Part shown: positions 50,310-59,588 of the stretch, piece after piece
Layout: each line of letters starts with the position of its first letter
Numbering within the stretch: position 1 is the stretch's first letter
From: Sipunculus nudus
Taxonomy: Eukaryota > Annelida > Sipuncula > Golfingiida > Sipunculidae
Direction of reading: 5' to 3'
Length of the DNA: 64,000 bases
Assembly (NCBI GenBank): GCA_026874595.1
Contig: CM049312.1
Span: 25,289,956-25,353,955 of the forward strand
The notes under the pieces: model-generated
Told to the model about the DNA's origin: nothing
Database searches by the model: none
The model's input: the letters and a program-made list of their open reading frames with translations, nothing else
Program-made: the position numbers and the translations under genes

Positions 50310-50423
50310 TGATGTGGTATCAGTCAACCCCCCCCTCCAGATTTTGCCAAAAACGGGTTACACACGTGACGCACGCTGATTGGACGACCGTCAGCCGACT
50401 GGGCATACAAAGTGCTCCTGCGC

Positions 50424-52706
50424 ATGCTGCCCGGCCATTTCTCTGATGCCAGTTACGCCGACATGCAAACCCCAAACGCGCACTGCTATTCAGAAGGTCT
50501 AGCCATACGCGTGGATGAGCTTTTGTCCCTGGTGCAAACAGGTCTCAGGAGGAAAGACATCCAACACGTGTTGCAGGCCACCGATGAACTGTTAGGATCA
50601 AGACGACCGCCCAAACTAAAATGGAAACACGTTGTAAAGTTCCTGCTGGAAGACCATTGCTTGGCACCGGCGCGTGTTTTCACGTTAGTGGCCGATTTGT
50701 CAAATGCAACGGGGAGCAAGTCGAAACGCAACATGAGATCTGTCATTGAAACTCTGTTGGACGTGAAAACATCTCGTGTAGCTGTGTGCATGTGTACCGC
50801 GACTTTGACCCCTCCCTTCCTGCACCCGAGAACCCCGCTTCCACCGATGAGGGTGTTTCAACCGGACGCAACTCTGATACCGTTGGTGGAATCGGAACCA
50901 GGGACAATGTCCGCCGCGCTCGCCCTGACCAATCTGCTGCGGGCATGGCGTGATTGGAAAAACAAGGTGGAAGAATGTAACGACTGGGACGTGAATCCGA
51001 TCGTGACCGGTGACACGAAAGACGACATCGCGGTTTGGCTGTTGTCAGCAGCCAGACACGTAGCCATGTGCATGACGTGCTGTCCGGCAAAGGTCACAGA
51101 CGCAGGGAAGGCAGTGTTGCAGAGTAAGCCACACGGGAAACCACAGCTTATCGACCTGGTGCTGTCTCTGCTACAACGGGAGGCCATAGCTGACCGGGAC
51201 AGTTACATGCAAGTGTTCATATCGGCGTGTGGCAAGTTTGCACGATACGGTGACCCTGTTTTGATTCTCTTCTGTGTCGTCATCAGGTACCTGATGTGCA
51301 TGTGCCCTCCTGCACTGAAGAACCGGAAAGGCGGCCGGGGGCAGCTTGTGAACCACGACGCTTCCAAAACGTTGCTGGTCGACGAAGTGTTGGTTAAACC
51401 AAAGTCTCTACCACCTTTGAACGCGATGCCTGACTACGCCATCGACCGCACAACCAGACGGGGCAGGACGGGACGCAGCGTCCCACAGCCACCAGGGTTG
51501 GTTACCGAGCGTGCAGCAGACCCCACCCACTGTACAGAGTTTTACGGTGCCCGGTGGAAACGTTCGCACCAGTCGATGGAACATTACGCCGAATTTTATC
51601 CCGTTATAACAAACCAGTGGGTGTGTACCAGACCGAAGCGGCCACGCAAGACCCACACACGCGGGGGTGGAAACCCTGCGACAGAGGTATGCAAACGACT
51701 TAGGAAATGTTTCCCATCCATGACCCAACCATGTGACAGCGACGTTTATGGGCTTTCGTTGCCCAAGTGTGATCGCTTTTCCCGGAAAAGGAAGCAAAAA
51801 GACACAGGTGACGCAGACGTTAAACGCCCCAAATGCCACGAGGTGACATGTGGACCAGTTCGAATGACCCTTAACTGCAGATGTCCTGCTGACATACTGA
51901 AACAGCGTTTCACATCCATCACAGAGCTAGAAGAGGTCATGAGCCGCCTGCCTCTGTTGCATGTGCCGCATCAGAAAACGAAATCGTTCACGAGAGCTGA
52001 TTTGAAATCGCAGCAGGTGTTCAAAGGCCCCATGCTCTATCACGACGCAAAACAATTGGCGTTCAGGCACGCAGCCATGAACATTTTCCTCGGGGACAAG
52101 CACACTCCGGGCTGCGTAGAGTTTTTCTGTAACGGCGTGATGTCGTACATGCAGACCAACCTGCATATTGCCTTCGGATTGGAATACTCTTACGTATGCG
52201 GCAGCCACCACACATTTTACAACCATTTTGCCGACGGTGGGCCAACGGGATGTTTTGTCATTGACCATAACGAGCTGGGTCTCGCGCCCCTGCACAAACT
52301 GTCGGCTGACGACGCCAAACGCTTGCCGCTATCTTTATGGCTTCATTTGGCCTACCGGTTTGTTCTGCGGATCGGTATATCACCTCAAAACACGTTGTTG
52401 GTGGACCGCAACACGGCCTTCGCCAATGCAACCTTTCTCAACGAAAGGAGACTCCCCGTGCCCTACACAGCAGATCTGACTGAATGCCTGATGGGAAAGA
52501 ACATACCACAGGATGTGGCCAAAGTTATGAAAGAAACTGTGTCGAAGTACAAGACTGAACTGGCCGTCAAACTAAGACGTGCGTTCAAACCGGGATCACA
52601 GACGTTACAAAACATATACAAACTGGCAGAGATGATGAAAGTAGATATACCGGAGTACGTAACCGGCACGGCTGAATTCATCAGCAATTTGATCGAAGCC
52701 TCCTGA
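50424..52706 (+). CDS. Clamp-loader-like (MgsA/WRNIP1 C-terminal type) protein without ATPase
   Basis: 760 residues from the ATG at 50424; the frame is open 4 codons earlier at GTG. The N-terminal helical region (about 25-110), with LRRKDIQHVL and then WKHVVKFLLEDHCLAP, recalls the C-terminal helical domain of MgsA/WRNIP1 replication-fork ATPases, where W-x-x-L and an ED pair recur. MPDYAIDRTTRRGRTGR (from 335) resembles a motif that I recall from related bacterial, phage and large-virus proteins. A very basic Cys/Lys region (about 410-490) follows, then a conserved-looking C-terminal domain beginning KGPMLYHDAKQLAFRHA. No P-loop is present, so it cannot hydrolyse ATP alone. A role at replication forks is a guess from memory of the family. 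Confidence 0.45.
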   Translation: MLPGHFSDASYADMQTPNAHCYSEGLAIRVDELLSLVQTGLRRKDIQHVLQATDELLGSRRPPKLKWKHVVKFLLEDHCLAPARVFTLVADLSNATGSKSKRNMRSVIETLLDVKTSRVAVCMCTATLTPPFLHPRTPLPPMRVFQPDATLIPLVESEPGTMSAALALTNLLRAWRDWKNKVEECNDWDVNPIVTGDTKDDIAVWLLSAARHVAMCMTCCPAKVTDAGKAVLQSKPHGKPQLIDLVLSLLQREAIADRDSYMQVFISACGKFARYGDPVLILFCVVIRYLMCMCPPALKNRKGGRGQLVNHDASKTLLVDEVLVKPKSLPPLNAMPDYAIDRTTRRGRTGRSVPQPPGLVTERAADPTHCTEFYGARWKRSHQSMEHYAEFYPVITNQWVCTRPKRPRKTHTRGGGNPATEVCKRLRKCFPSMTQPCDSDVYGLSLPKCDRFSRKRKQKDTGDADVKRPKCHEVTCGPVRMTLNCRCPADILKQRFTSITELEEVMSRLPLLHVPHQKTKSFTRADLKSQQVFKGPMLYHDAKQLAFRHAAMNIFLGDKHTPGCVEFFCNGVMSYMQTNLHIAFGLEYSYVCGSHHTFYNHFADGGPTGCFVIDHNELGLAPLHKLSADDAKRLPLSLWLHLAYRFVLRIGISPQNTLLVDRNTAFANATFLNERRLPVPYTADLTECLMGKNIPQDVAKVMKETVSKYKTELAVKLRRAFKPGSQTLQNIYKLAEMMKVDIPEYVTGTAEFISNLIEAS

Positions 52707-52753
52707 TAAGACTTGTGAGAAATCATGTCACAACTGCCAAAATGGACATTTCA

Positions 52754-52801
52754 ATATGTACAGACACACATATACACATATGTACAGACACACATATACA
52801 C
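52754..52801. repeat. Tandem 24-bp repeat, two exact copies
   Basis: The 24-nt unit starts ATATGTACAGACACACATAT and is present at 52754-52777 and 52778-52801. It lies in the gap after the 760-residue gene, before AATAAA at 52828-52833 and 52850-52855. Confidence 0.9.
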
Positions 52802-52890
52802 ACAATGCAACATCAAAACCTGCATACAATAAATATATTTTGTTTAATGAATAAATATCACATTGCACATTATGACTGTATGTGTTTGGT

Positions 52891-52896
52891 TTTATT
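52891..52896 (-). terminator. Poly(A) signal AATAAA (minus strand)
   Basis: TTTATT on the plus strand, about 50 nt beyond the stop of the UL28-like gene. Confidence 0.55.
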
Positions 52897-52943
52897 TGGT
52901 TTTGTATCATGAGTGTTTTGTTTCATATAGGATACGACGAAAG

Positions 52944-55583
52944 TCAACGCGTCGCTGGTGCAATAGCCAGGAGTTCGAAGATGTCATGACTCTGTTTTAT
53001 ATGCCATAGATCCCGCGCGTTTGCCTCTTGTGCGTCAGCGTCGTTTACCGGAGGCGTGTAGTGTCGCCTGGATATCAGCGTGTGTGGTGAAAAAGCGGGC
53101 CCCACATATACAGCCTCCTCGAGAGCGTAAACCTCCCCCCCTTCCCCCGGACATAAATGTGACGGATCGGCCACAGACAGACAACGGACACGGTTCCCCG
53201 GATGGGCCAATTGGTGCGCCACAACAGCATATGCCACCAACCGAACCTTGTGCATGTGGCAGAGAAACCGTGTTTGCTTCAAACTGTCCAGACTAGATTG
53301 GTTTTCGGCATCACCTGACGACGTCTGCGCTTCCTGCGCCCGCAACTGCTGCAGCAGTTCCAGATACTGTTCCTGCATCACTGGGAACACATCCCCGAAG
53401 CGTTCCGCCTGACGTGACCCCAGTGCTCCCATTTCCGATTTCAAAGTGCAGAACCTCTCAACGTCAGCACGCGCAGACGCGGGGACGCCTCTTGCAGACC
53501 AAACAGCGTGCATAACAAATCCCGCCCTGACGGGACACGCTGTATCCTCGTGCGAGTCCCTGGACATCCACATAGGGCCAAGTTGCAGGGACTTAGTCAG
53601 TTCTGAGGCCATCGATATGTTGACAGTTTCCAGCAGGGGCTCCCCGCAACTGACCTCCCACGCTTCAGCTACACGCGGGCGAGGATCACGGGACGGATCA
53701 TACGATGACCCATCCCCAGGCACAAGCCAACCATTTTGCAAATCGTCGGGGTTCACGTCTGCTCCCGCCTGCGCGGAAACAACCTCTCGGAAGAGCTGCA
53801 CTGCTTTGACACATCGTCTGACGGCGAAAAGTCCTGACAAGACCTCTTGTCCCGCTACGCGGGGCTGCATGCAACAGGACAGGTCTTCTTTCGCCCTGCG
53901 CAATTTGCGCAACAGCTTTGCGTGCCTCGCCCTCACCAGTTTGCGGTGACGTTCGAAAACGCGCTCTCCCACCGATTTCTGGACGGAGTCTATGTCACAT
54001 GACGTCATCTCCGTAACCAAGGTATCGATGTAATCATCAACGCAAGAACGTCCAGGACGTTCATTGTTTCCACATCCAACTGCTTGGTTGCCGACCCCAT
54101 AACGCCTCCCTGTCACCCGCTCCAACATTTGCGCCAAACCCCCGTTGTTGCTTCCATCCATGTTAATCCCTTTCAAGATGTCCCACGCAACAGCTTGTGG
54201 CGCGTCTTGGACTCCACGGTCCCTAGCTTTTTTTAACTGCTCCTTGATCCTAGTCTCGTGTTTGCGGGCTTCAAGCTCGGCCTGAGCGTCCATGGCCGCA
54301 AACTCGTTCCCCACGAGCTCTTCAACAGTCAACCCGTAGACGGGAACCGTGTACATGAGAACGGCATTGCCCGCGTAATGACCCTCGGTTTGCACGTCAG
54401 TGTCACCGCGTTCACCACACCATCTAAAAATATCAGCCGAATTCCGCCAATGCGAGTCTATTTCCGAACGGGCGCGCCTCATGTTTTCCAACAACAGACG
54501 GGTCTTTTCTGCCACATGACTGTTACCCAGTCGCAGCTCCTTGAGGAGCCTGTCGTCTGCGCCAGAGGTGTTCCCGAAACCACAGTAATACCTGTCTTCA
54601 GTGGGGTCGACAGAGTTTATAGGACGTGGAGAACCGGCAGCCAGTGCCATGTCAGGAGCGTTAGGCAACTGGTTGACCGCGGCCACACGTTCGCCATCAC
54701 CTGCAGGAGCAGCTCCATCTCTGCTTCGCTCCCGTTGACATGACCCGCTTCCTGCCGGTACATTTAACGTCTGGAAAAGATCATGCCCCGTGTCACATGA
54801 CACAATATGAGAACAGTTACTGGCACCTAACCTGGTTTGTTCAGGTGGGTCGGCCCCTGCACGAGACCCATCTTGCGCGAGGGAATACGCAAAGGCCTGA
54901 GCAGAAACACATGCTAAACAACCCAGGCTCATATCCAACAGGTGGGGAGGCAATACCCAAACTGAAACAAACAGTTTCGCACATACTTCCTCTAGCTCTC
55001 CGAGGGCGGTAATAACCTCTTCCAGGGGTGTGCTGTAAAAAGCGAAATCAAGGTCCCAACAGCATTTCTGCATCTCGTGCACCGTCCATGCAGTGTTACT
55101 GCCCGTTGTGTGCCAAAACCGACAGTCCTCTGTCCGAAGCACAGAACGGAAGTATTTCTGACACAGCGACTCAACCTGCTGTTCCGTCAAGCCCTGGTTT
55201 CTACCACACCTCGCGTCTCGCTGCATGTCTTGAGAGTTACGAACGTATTCTTCCAGACAGGAAGCAACGTGATCCATCTCGAGGGACAGTCGCGGCAAGA
55301 GCAAGGACAGTCCGTACGTGACACGCGATAAAGAACAATGCAGACTTTCACGTACAAAAAATGACATTTCCTTTGCCACACACGCGTTTGACCGCAAGCG
55401 TGGCAAACTCTGAAGCATAAGATCAGGATACACATGTTTTGATACGTTCACATCGATCAGCGCCGTCAACGTGTCCGCCCACAACCTGAGCCACTCTGTA
55501 GAATCCGCGCATTCGAGCGGGTGCCCGACAGCTACACCGCGCTCCTGCACCGTGTGTGCCGATCGGTCGTCTGAGGAAGCCAT
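52944..55583 (-). CDS. Candidate terminase accessory subunit (UL28/TRM1-like)
   Basis: 879 residues. The N-terminal region has helices, then FYSTPLEEV (182-190) and CLAC (222-225) followed by a helix and Gly. This recalls the N-terminal zinc-finger zone of herpesvirus UL28 proteins, which also begins with C-x2-C near residue 200 and is preceded by a segment of this kind. I cannot identify the remaining zinc ligands with confidence. The middle is charged and helical, and the C-terminal 80 residues contain CLSVADPSHLCPGEGG. UL28-type proteins hold the packaging terminase together and recognise the packaging sequence. The length is somewhat greater than in human relatives. It is divergent from the 431-residue gene (76 bp between ATGs). 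The assignment is tentative. Confidence 0.45.
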   Translation of the reverse strand: MASSDDRSAHTVQERGVAVGHPLECADSTEWLRLWADTLTALIDVNVSKHVYPDLMLQSLPRLRSNACVAKEMSFFVRESLHCSLSRVTYGLSLLLPRLSLEMDHVASCLEEYVRNSQDMQRDARCGRNQGLTEQQVESLCQKYFRSVLRTEDCRFWHTTGSNTAWTVHEMQKCCWDLDFAFYSTPLEEVITALGELEEVCAKLFVSVWVLPPHLLDMSLGCLACVSAQAFAYSLAQDGSRAGADPPEQTRLGASNCSHIVSCDTGHDLFQTLNVPAGSGSCQRERSRDGAAPAGDGERVAAVNQLPNAPDMALAAGSPRPINSVDPTEDRYYCGFGNTSGADDRLLKELRLGNSHVAEKTRLLLENMRRARSEIDSHWRNSADIFRWCGERGDTDVQTEGHYAGNAVLMYTVPVYGLTVEELVGNEFAAMDAQAELEARKHETRIKEQLKKARDRGVQDAPQAVAWDILKGINMDGSNNGGLAQMLERVTGRRYGVGNQAVGCGNNERPGRSCVDDYIDTLVTEMTSCDIDSVQKSVGERVFERHRKLVRARHAKLLRKLRRAKEDLSCCMQPRVAGQEVLSGLFAVRRCVKAVQLFREVVSAQAGADVNPDDLQNGWLVPGDGSSYDPSRDPRPRVAEAWEVSCGEPLLETVNISMASELTKSLQLGPMWMSRDSHEDTACPVRAGFVMHAVWSARGVPASARADVERFCTLKSEMGALGSRQAERFGDVFPVMQEQYLELLQQLRAQEAQTSSGDAENQSSLDSLKQTRFLCHMHKVRLVAYAVVAHQLAHPGNRVRCLSVADPSHLCPGEGGEVYALEEAVYVGPAFSPHTLISRRHYTPPVNDADAQEANARDLWHIKQSHDIFELLAIAPATR

Positions 55584-55659
55584 AGTGTTTCACCGATTGT
55601 TCTTTTTTTGTGAAAGTCAACTCAGGCCGGACATCGGCCTCCGATCACCCAAATAAGGC

Positions 55660-56955
55660 ATGGCGGACAGAAACCTCGGGGTTGTACCCCTGTCTCCGTG
55701 GACCACATTCAACACACAGGAACAGACCCTGTCGCATGACCATGCGTCTGCCGGTTGCAAACGTTCGGATAACGTGAACGTCAATGCAATAAAGAGCGCC
55801 CTTACAGTATGCTCATACAACCTCGGGGCCCCTGTGTCGATCATCCCGACAGGACTGTCGAAGCGTGAAGACGGGACACGTTCACGTCTACCTGACGGTT
55901 CAGAACGCAGAGAAGGGTTTATGGTAGTGTCATGCCCAGGAAACACGCACAAAGCACGAGAAGTTCCCGCCAACTCCAACACAAGCCTTCCAATGGTCGT
56001 GAAGGTGGAAGAAGAAGGCGTACAAGCTTTGACACTGGAACATTCACTTTTCCCAGACAACCCTGATGAAATACCTGATAACTGCAACGGGGAAAAATAT
56101 TCAACAGACCAGCGTTGCAAACTGCGCCCTGTCACACAGGACAACCACGGACCACCGGCGCGCGCTATACGTGTCGCAGCCCGTAACCCCTTAGCTCAAG
56201 TGGTTGGAACTCCCCATACGTTCAAACACGCAAACAGTTGGATGTCACTAAGCGCACGCCGCGACATAGTGGAACATCTGGTCGATGCCGCCGGCTTCAA
56301 GAACATACCCGTATCAGAGGGTTTGTCAGAGGCATTGCGGGTGGTTTACACGGAGGCCCGCTGCACCCTACCAACGTGTGTCGCCTCAGCGTATATGCGG
56401 AAGTCGTCGCGTATGCAAGGGACTTCGCATCCACGTGGACTTGTCGCCCTGCCAGCGAAATTGTTCGACGTAAGCTTAGCGGTCACAAATCACGTTCGTT
56501 TACTGGAATGTTTCAACATTGTTCTTTTCATGTACGAATTTCTGCAGCAGGCCAGAGATCCCTCCCAGTTACCGTCACAACGTTTTGCTTTCGTGTCAGG
56601 CGACAGAAACGAACAGCTGCACTGCGAAGACCTGCTCGTCAGATTACCGTGCATGCTGTGCTTGTTGGCGCAACACAACCGCGTGTGGAACCCGGACTTG
56701 GTCAGCGCCGACCTGAACGCCATGGAAATCGCACGTTCAACAGCATGGGACGTAGACCAGGACCCACCCAACCCTGATACATTGAGCGTGGGAATGGACG
56801 CACTGCCAGACGGCCCGTGCGTGTACGTGGACGACCTGCCTTCTGACTGTTTTTTACAGGGCGTGTTTACTAACCGGTTATCGCACGTGACGTGCCAGAT
56901 AACAAACCGCTTGTATATGATTCAAAACATCGCGGACCACTGCCATTTCGAATGA
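55660..56955 (+). CDS. Unknown 431-residue protein
   Basis: No family is recognised. The first 150 residues are polar and probably disordered. The rest (about 180-431) looks folded, with an aliphatic helix (LLECFNIVLFMYEFLQQA) and a Cys/Leu segment (LVRLPCMLCLLAQH). No membrane span or enzyme motif is evident. Its stop overlaps the next gene's ATG (ATGA at 56952-56955), which suggests one transcript and coupled expression with the downstream OB-like protein. Confidence 0.75.
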   Translation: MADRNLGVVPLSPWTTFNTQEQTLSHDHASAGCKRSDNVNVNAIKSALTVCSYNLGAPVSIIPTGLSKREDGTRSRLPDGSERREGFMVVSCPGNTHKAREVPANSNTSLPMVVKVEEEGVQALTLEHSLFPDNPDEIPDNCNGEKYSTDQRCKLRPVTQDNHGPPARAIRVAARNPLAQVVGTPHTFKHANSWMSLSARRDIVEHLVDAAGFKNIPVSEGLSEALRVVYTEARCTLPTCVASAYMRKSSRMQGTSHPRGLVALPAKLFDVSLAVTNHVRLLECFNIVLFMYEFLQQARDPSQLPSQRFAFVSGDRNEQLHCEDLLVRLPCMLCLLAQHNRVWNPDLVSADLNAMEIARSTAWDVDQDPPNPDTLSVGMDALPDGPCVYVDDLPSDCFLQGVFTNRLSHVTCQITNRLYMIQNIADHCHFE

Positions 56956-58088
56956 CTCATCCGCGACAGAAACACAATAACATGGCTCAATGCGAAGCCA
57001 TTTCGAACTTAGACACCGGCGTTCCCGGCGCTGCTGTCACCGTCGCAATGTATTCAAGCACCGGTGGGAATTTCCGAGCCGTCGTTTACGACTCAGAGGG
57101 GACGTGTGTCGTGTTAAACGTTTCCGATGGTCAACAAATCGAACAGTGGGCACCCGGAGAATGGTACCGTGTGTCTGGCAATTTCAAGCGTATCTGCAAC
57201 GGCCTTGTTTTGAGTGTGAAAGGATTCGTGTGGGAGCGTCACCATCAGCCTACCAGTTGGTCGGAACTGACGTCTCAACAGCTCAATCTGAGGCGGTTAC
57301 GTATAGCAGAATCCTGTAAAGAATTACTGACAAAAGACCAGCACGAAAACGGCACCTCATTCTGTGACATACCAGCCCCCGGCCGGTTTAAGTGTCACGT
57401 GGACGAGCACATAACAGTCGTCGGTCGCGTACAACTGATAGAAGATTCTGAAACTAGTAAATCAAAAAGGAAGATACGTACTCTCACAGCCGTTTTACCG
57501 GAAGGGGCATCTTTCGAGTGCGTCTTGTTCGACCCACCCGAACAATTTCCACACATGCAAGAACCAGCGGACATGCTCCTCCTCGTACGTGACACCTTGC
57601 TGACGAAAAGAAACAACACTTACCGCTTGTGTCCCCGTCTCTCGTGGCACGCTGTGATAGTACCAGCCGCACAAACTCATGACTTTTTCGTTGCCAGGTA
57701 TGGTGACGTGGGCGATGACGCGCAGCATGACACGCAGCCTCCCGGTCGTACACCATCATTCTTTAACCCCGCAGCCGTCCCCTGCAACGGGAAAATAACA
57801 CATGTAACACACCCAGGCGACACACAAAAATGGGAAGGTCTCTGCAAGGTCACATTACACCTGACGGAGAGATACGGTGACTGTGAAAAGGGAGCATCAT
57901 TTGAATTGAGGTGCGACCCGTCGATGCTGTCGGACGCCGAAGTCCTCCCTCCTTTCTGTGAACTTTCGTTGGACGACGAATGCGACAGCGAAATTATATC
58001 ACAAATCGTGCCACCAGCCGACGTGTCCTGTTACTTGTACGGAGACGTCATTTGCGCGCTGGGGCTTTCAATCGACGCACAGGACTAA
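56952..58088 (+). CDS. Possible OB-fold protein, paralogue of the duplicated-domain protein
   Basis: 378 residues. I place the start at the ATG that overlaps the upstream stop (ATGA); the longer frame at 56892 begins with GTG. ATG 56982 (MAQCEAI) is an alternative. The N-terminal part contains LDTGVPGAAVTVAMY, then strand-like segments ending WYRVSGNFKRI. This recalls the Y-x-L-x-G-x-W element in the two copies of the 532-residue protein at 48578-50176, as well as its LNDTGV motif. A second set of strands starts at HITVVGRVQLIED. Beta-rich, with several possible OB folds; single-strand DNA binding is the obvious hypothesis but not proven. Confidence 0.7.
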   Translation: MTHPRQKHNNMAQCEAISNLDTGVPGAAVTVAMYSSTGGNFRAVVYDSEGTCVVLNVSDGQQIEQWAPGEWYRVSGNFKRICNGLVLSVKGFVWERHHQPTSWSELTSQQLNLRRLRIAESCKELLTKDQHENGTSFCDIPAPGRFKCHVDEHITVVGRVQLIEDSETSKSKRKIRTLTAVLPEGASFECVLFDPPEQFPHMQEPADMLLLVRDTLLTKRNNTYRLCPRLSWHAVIVPAAQTHDFFVARYGDVGDDAQHDTQPPGRTPSFFNPAAVPCNGKITHVTHPGDTQKWEGLCKVTLHLTERYGDCEKGASFELRCDPSMLSDAEVLPPFCELSLDDECDSEIISQIVPPADVSCYLYGDVICALGLSIDAQD

Positions 58089-58283
58089 CCTCCACGGAGA
58101 AGGGTCGGGATATTTGTAAATACTGCATTTTTCAGTCTCCGTGTAAGACGGTGTAACAGTTCATTACATTTTCCCCGGAATAGTGACACGATTTCAGTGC
58201 TGAGGGCGACCCGTTTGGCTAACGACCAGAGCATCGCGCGGTTTGTATTTCCGGTCGGCCAGGTCACGATAAAAAAACCAAGG

Positions 58284-58451
58284 ATGCAGTGTAAGCCGCA
58301 CGACCTGAGTGTGTCAGCCCTTTTGTACCTTGCCCGGGGACGTCGCCTCCGCAAATGTTACTGGGGTGCCATGATTTTTTTACTGTTCGGACTGACCTTT
58401 ACAATGATTGGACTCGGTGTGGCGTACAACAGGTTGTGTAGGAAAATGTGA
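58284..58451 (+). CDS. Small single-span membrane protein (55 residues), tentative
   Basis: From the ATG at 58284; the frame is open to 58197 from GTG. A short basic N-terminal half (LARGRRLRKCYW) leads into one hydrophobic span (AMIFLLFGLTFTMIGLGVAY) and a tiny RLCRKM tail. By the positive-inside rule the basic N-terminus is probably cytoplasmic. It could be a tail-anchored virion or egress protein, but ORFs this short are often chance. An 89-residue minus-strand frame overlaps it but lacks an ATG start. Confidence 0.35.
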   Translation: MQCKPHDLSVSALLYLARGRRLRKCYWGAMIFLLFGLTFTMIGLGVAYNRLCRKM

Positions 58452-58553
58452 CCCAACGTTTAGTCGTGACAAATAGTATGCTATTAAACACAGCTGACAT
58501 TTTGTTATTTGAGAAATGTAACGTGCGGTCGATATGATATCTGCGGGCGCAAC

Positions 58554-59588
58554 ATGAAATACATACACCATCGCGCACAAACAGAAGACAGAGGAAACGG
58601 ATTTCAGCTAAATGTTTCTGACATTTATTCGATGAAACTGCGGGCAGCATTAAACCATGCAGAGTCACGTGAGAGTACAAAGTACTCCATCTACAACAGG
58701 AATACCAATACAAAAGTCGGGTTGCAGAAATATAAGCACCCAGTGAACAAGATGCCTTCACACCCTCCAGATGCCGTGCCCCTCCTCACGTGCAAGATGT
58801 CGCTGTTCGGTTTACGCAACGAAACATCCAACCGCACATGCCGCAGGTCTCGCCTGCTCAGGTGGTGTACAGCAATATACAAGTGTGTCACATCGATAAC
58901 GTGCAAACCTTGCCCTGCCACAACTGCGTATTGTATATTCATATTTGATATGGCCAGGCACATGCCGGTCTGCCGCGTACCAACGCTCGTGAGGTTCAAA
59001 CGACAGGTATTCCCCCGGTTATTAACAGCTTCGCCGGTCGATTTCGGATCCCTCGTGTACACGTGGGAAATTATCGCACGACACAACAGCTGGTTGGCTG
59101 GTGTCCCGGGATACAATCCACAACAGCGGGAAGCGGATATTTCCCATATCGCATCCGCTGCGTACAGGACAGCCGTGTGTGCAATAGAAACCGCCTGTGC
59201 TAAAGAAGACGCCGAAATCAGCAAAACGGAATATGCTGTTGGACAGGGACAGGGGTTTTCAACGTGTATGAAGATGTTGTACCCACGGCTGCATCCTCTG
59301 GATGCCTGTAACCCTGAGACCGGTTTGATAGACCCGGAGAGGGCATTGTCAACACGACCCGTGACCCGCTGGAGAGGTGCACCCGTTTGTGAAAACAGCA
59401 CCCCGCCGGAAGACACGCGTGCCCCAAAGGTGACAGTATTAAAAACGTGGCAGTCGCTCCTGACAGGCGCAGTCATTGCAGACGTACGAGTAACGATGGG
59501 CAAAGCGGATGGGCATGTCGGTTTTAAACCACGACGTGTTACAGTCTCTGCAAACTCTGGCGCCCATCAGCTTACGACGGAGAACTGA
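58554..59588 (+). CDS. Unknown 344-residue protein, start uncertain
   Basis: The first in-frame ATG is 58554, with others at 58632, 58752, 58797 and 58950. The AT-rich first part is Cys/Arg-rich and less convincing than the region after 58950 (from MARHMPVCRVPT), so the true start may be later. No domain is recognised. Residues in the second half form a folded-looking helical section (ISHIASAAYRTAVCAIETAC). A minus-strand frame covers 58691-59503 but starts with TTG. The last 80 nt overlap the start of the RING gene on the same strand in a different frame. Confidence 0.5.
   Translation: MKYIHHRAQTEDRGNGFQLNVSDIYSMKLRAALNHAESRESTKYSIYNRNTNTKVGLQKYKHPVNKMPSHPPDAVPLLTCKMSLFGLRNETSNRTCRRSRLLRWCTAIYKCVTSITCKPCPATTAYCIFIFDMARHMPVCRVPTLVRFKRQVFPRLLTASPVDFGSLVYTWEIIARHNSWLAGVPGYNPQQREADISHIASAAYRTAVCAIETACAKEDAEISKTEYAVGQGQGFSTCMKMLYPRLHPLDACNPETGLIDPERALSTRPVTRWRGAPVCENSTPPEDTRAPKVTVLKTWQSLLTGAVIADVRVTMGKADGHVGFKPRRVTVSANSGAHQLTTEN

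Noticed and set aside
58085..58354. An 89-residue basic minus-strand frame overlapping the small membrane ORF
   Set aside because: TTG start only and no conserved features.
58691..59503. A 270-residue minus-strand frame opposite the unknown plus-strand gene
   Set aside because: It begins with TTG, lacks motifs and would leave the downstream RING gene without a same-strand partner; the plus strand is preferred but not certain.
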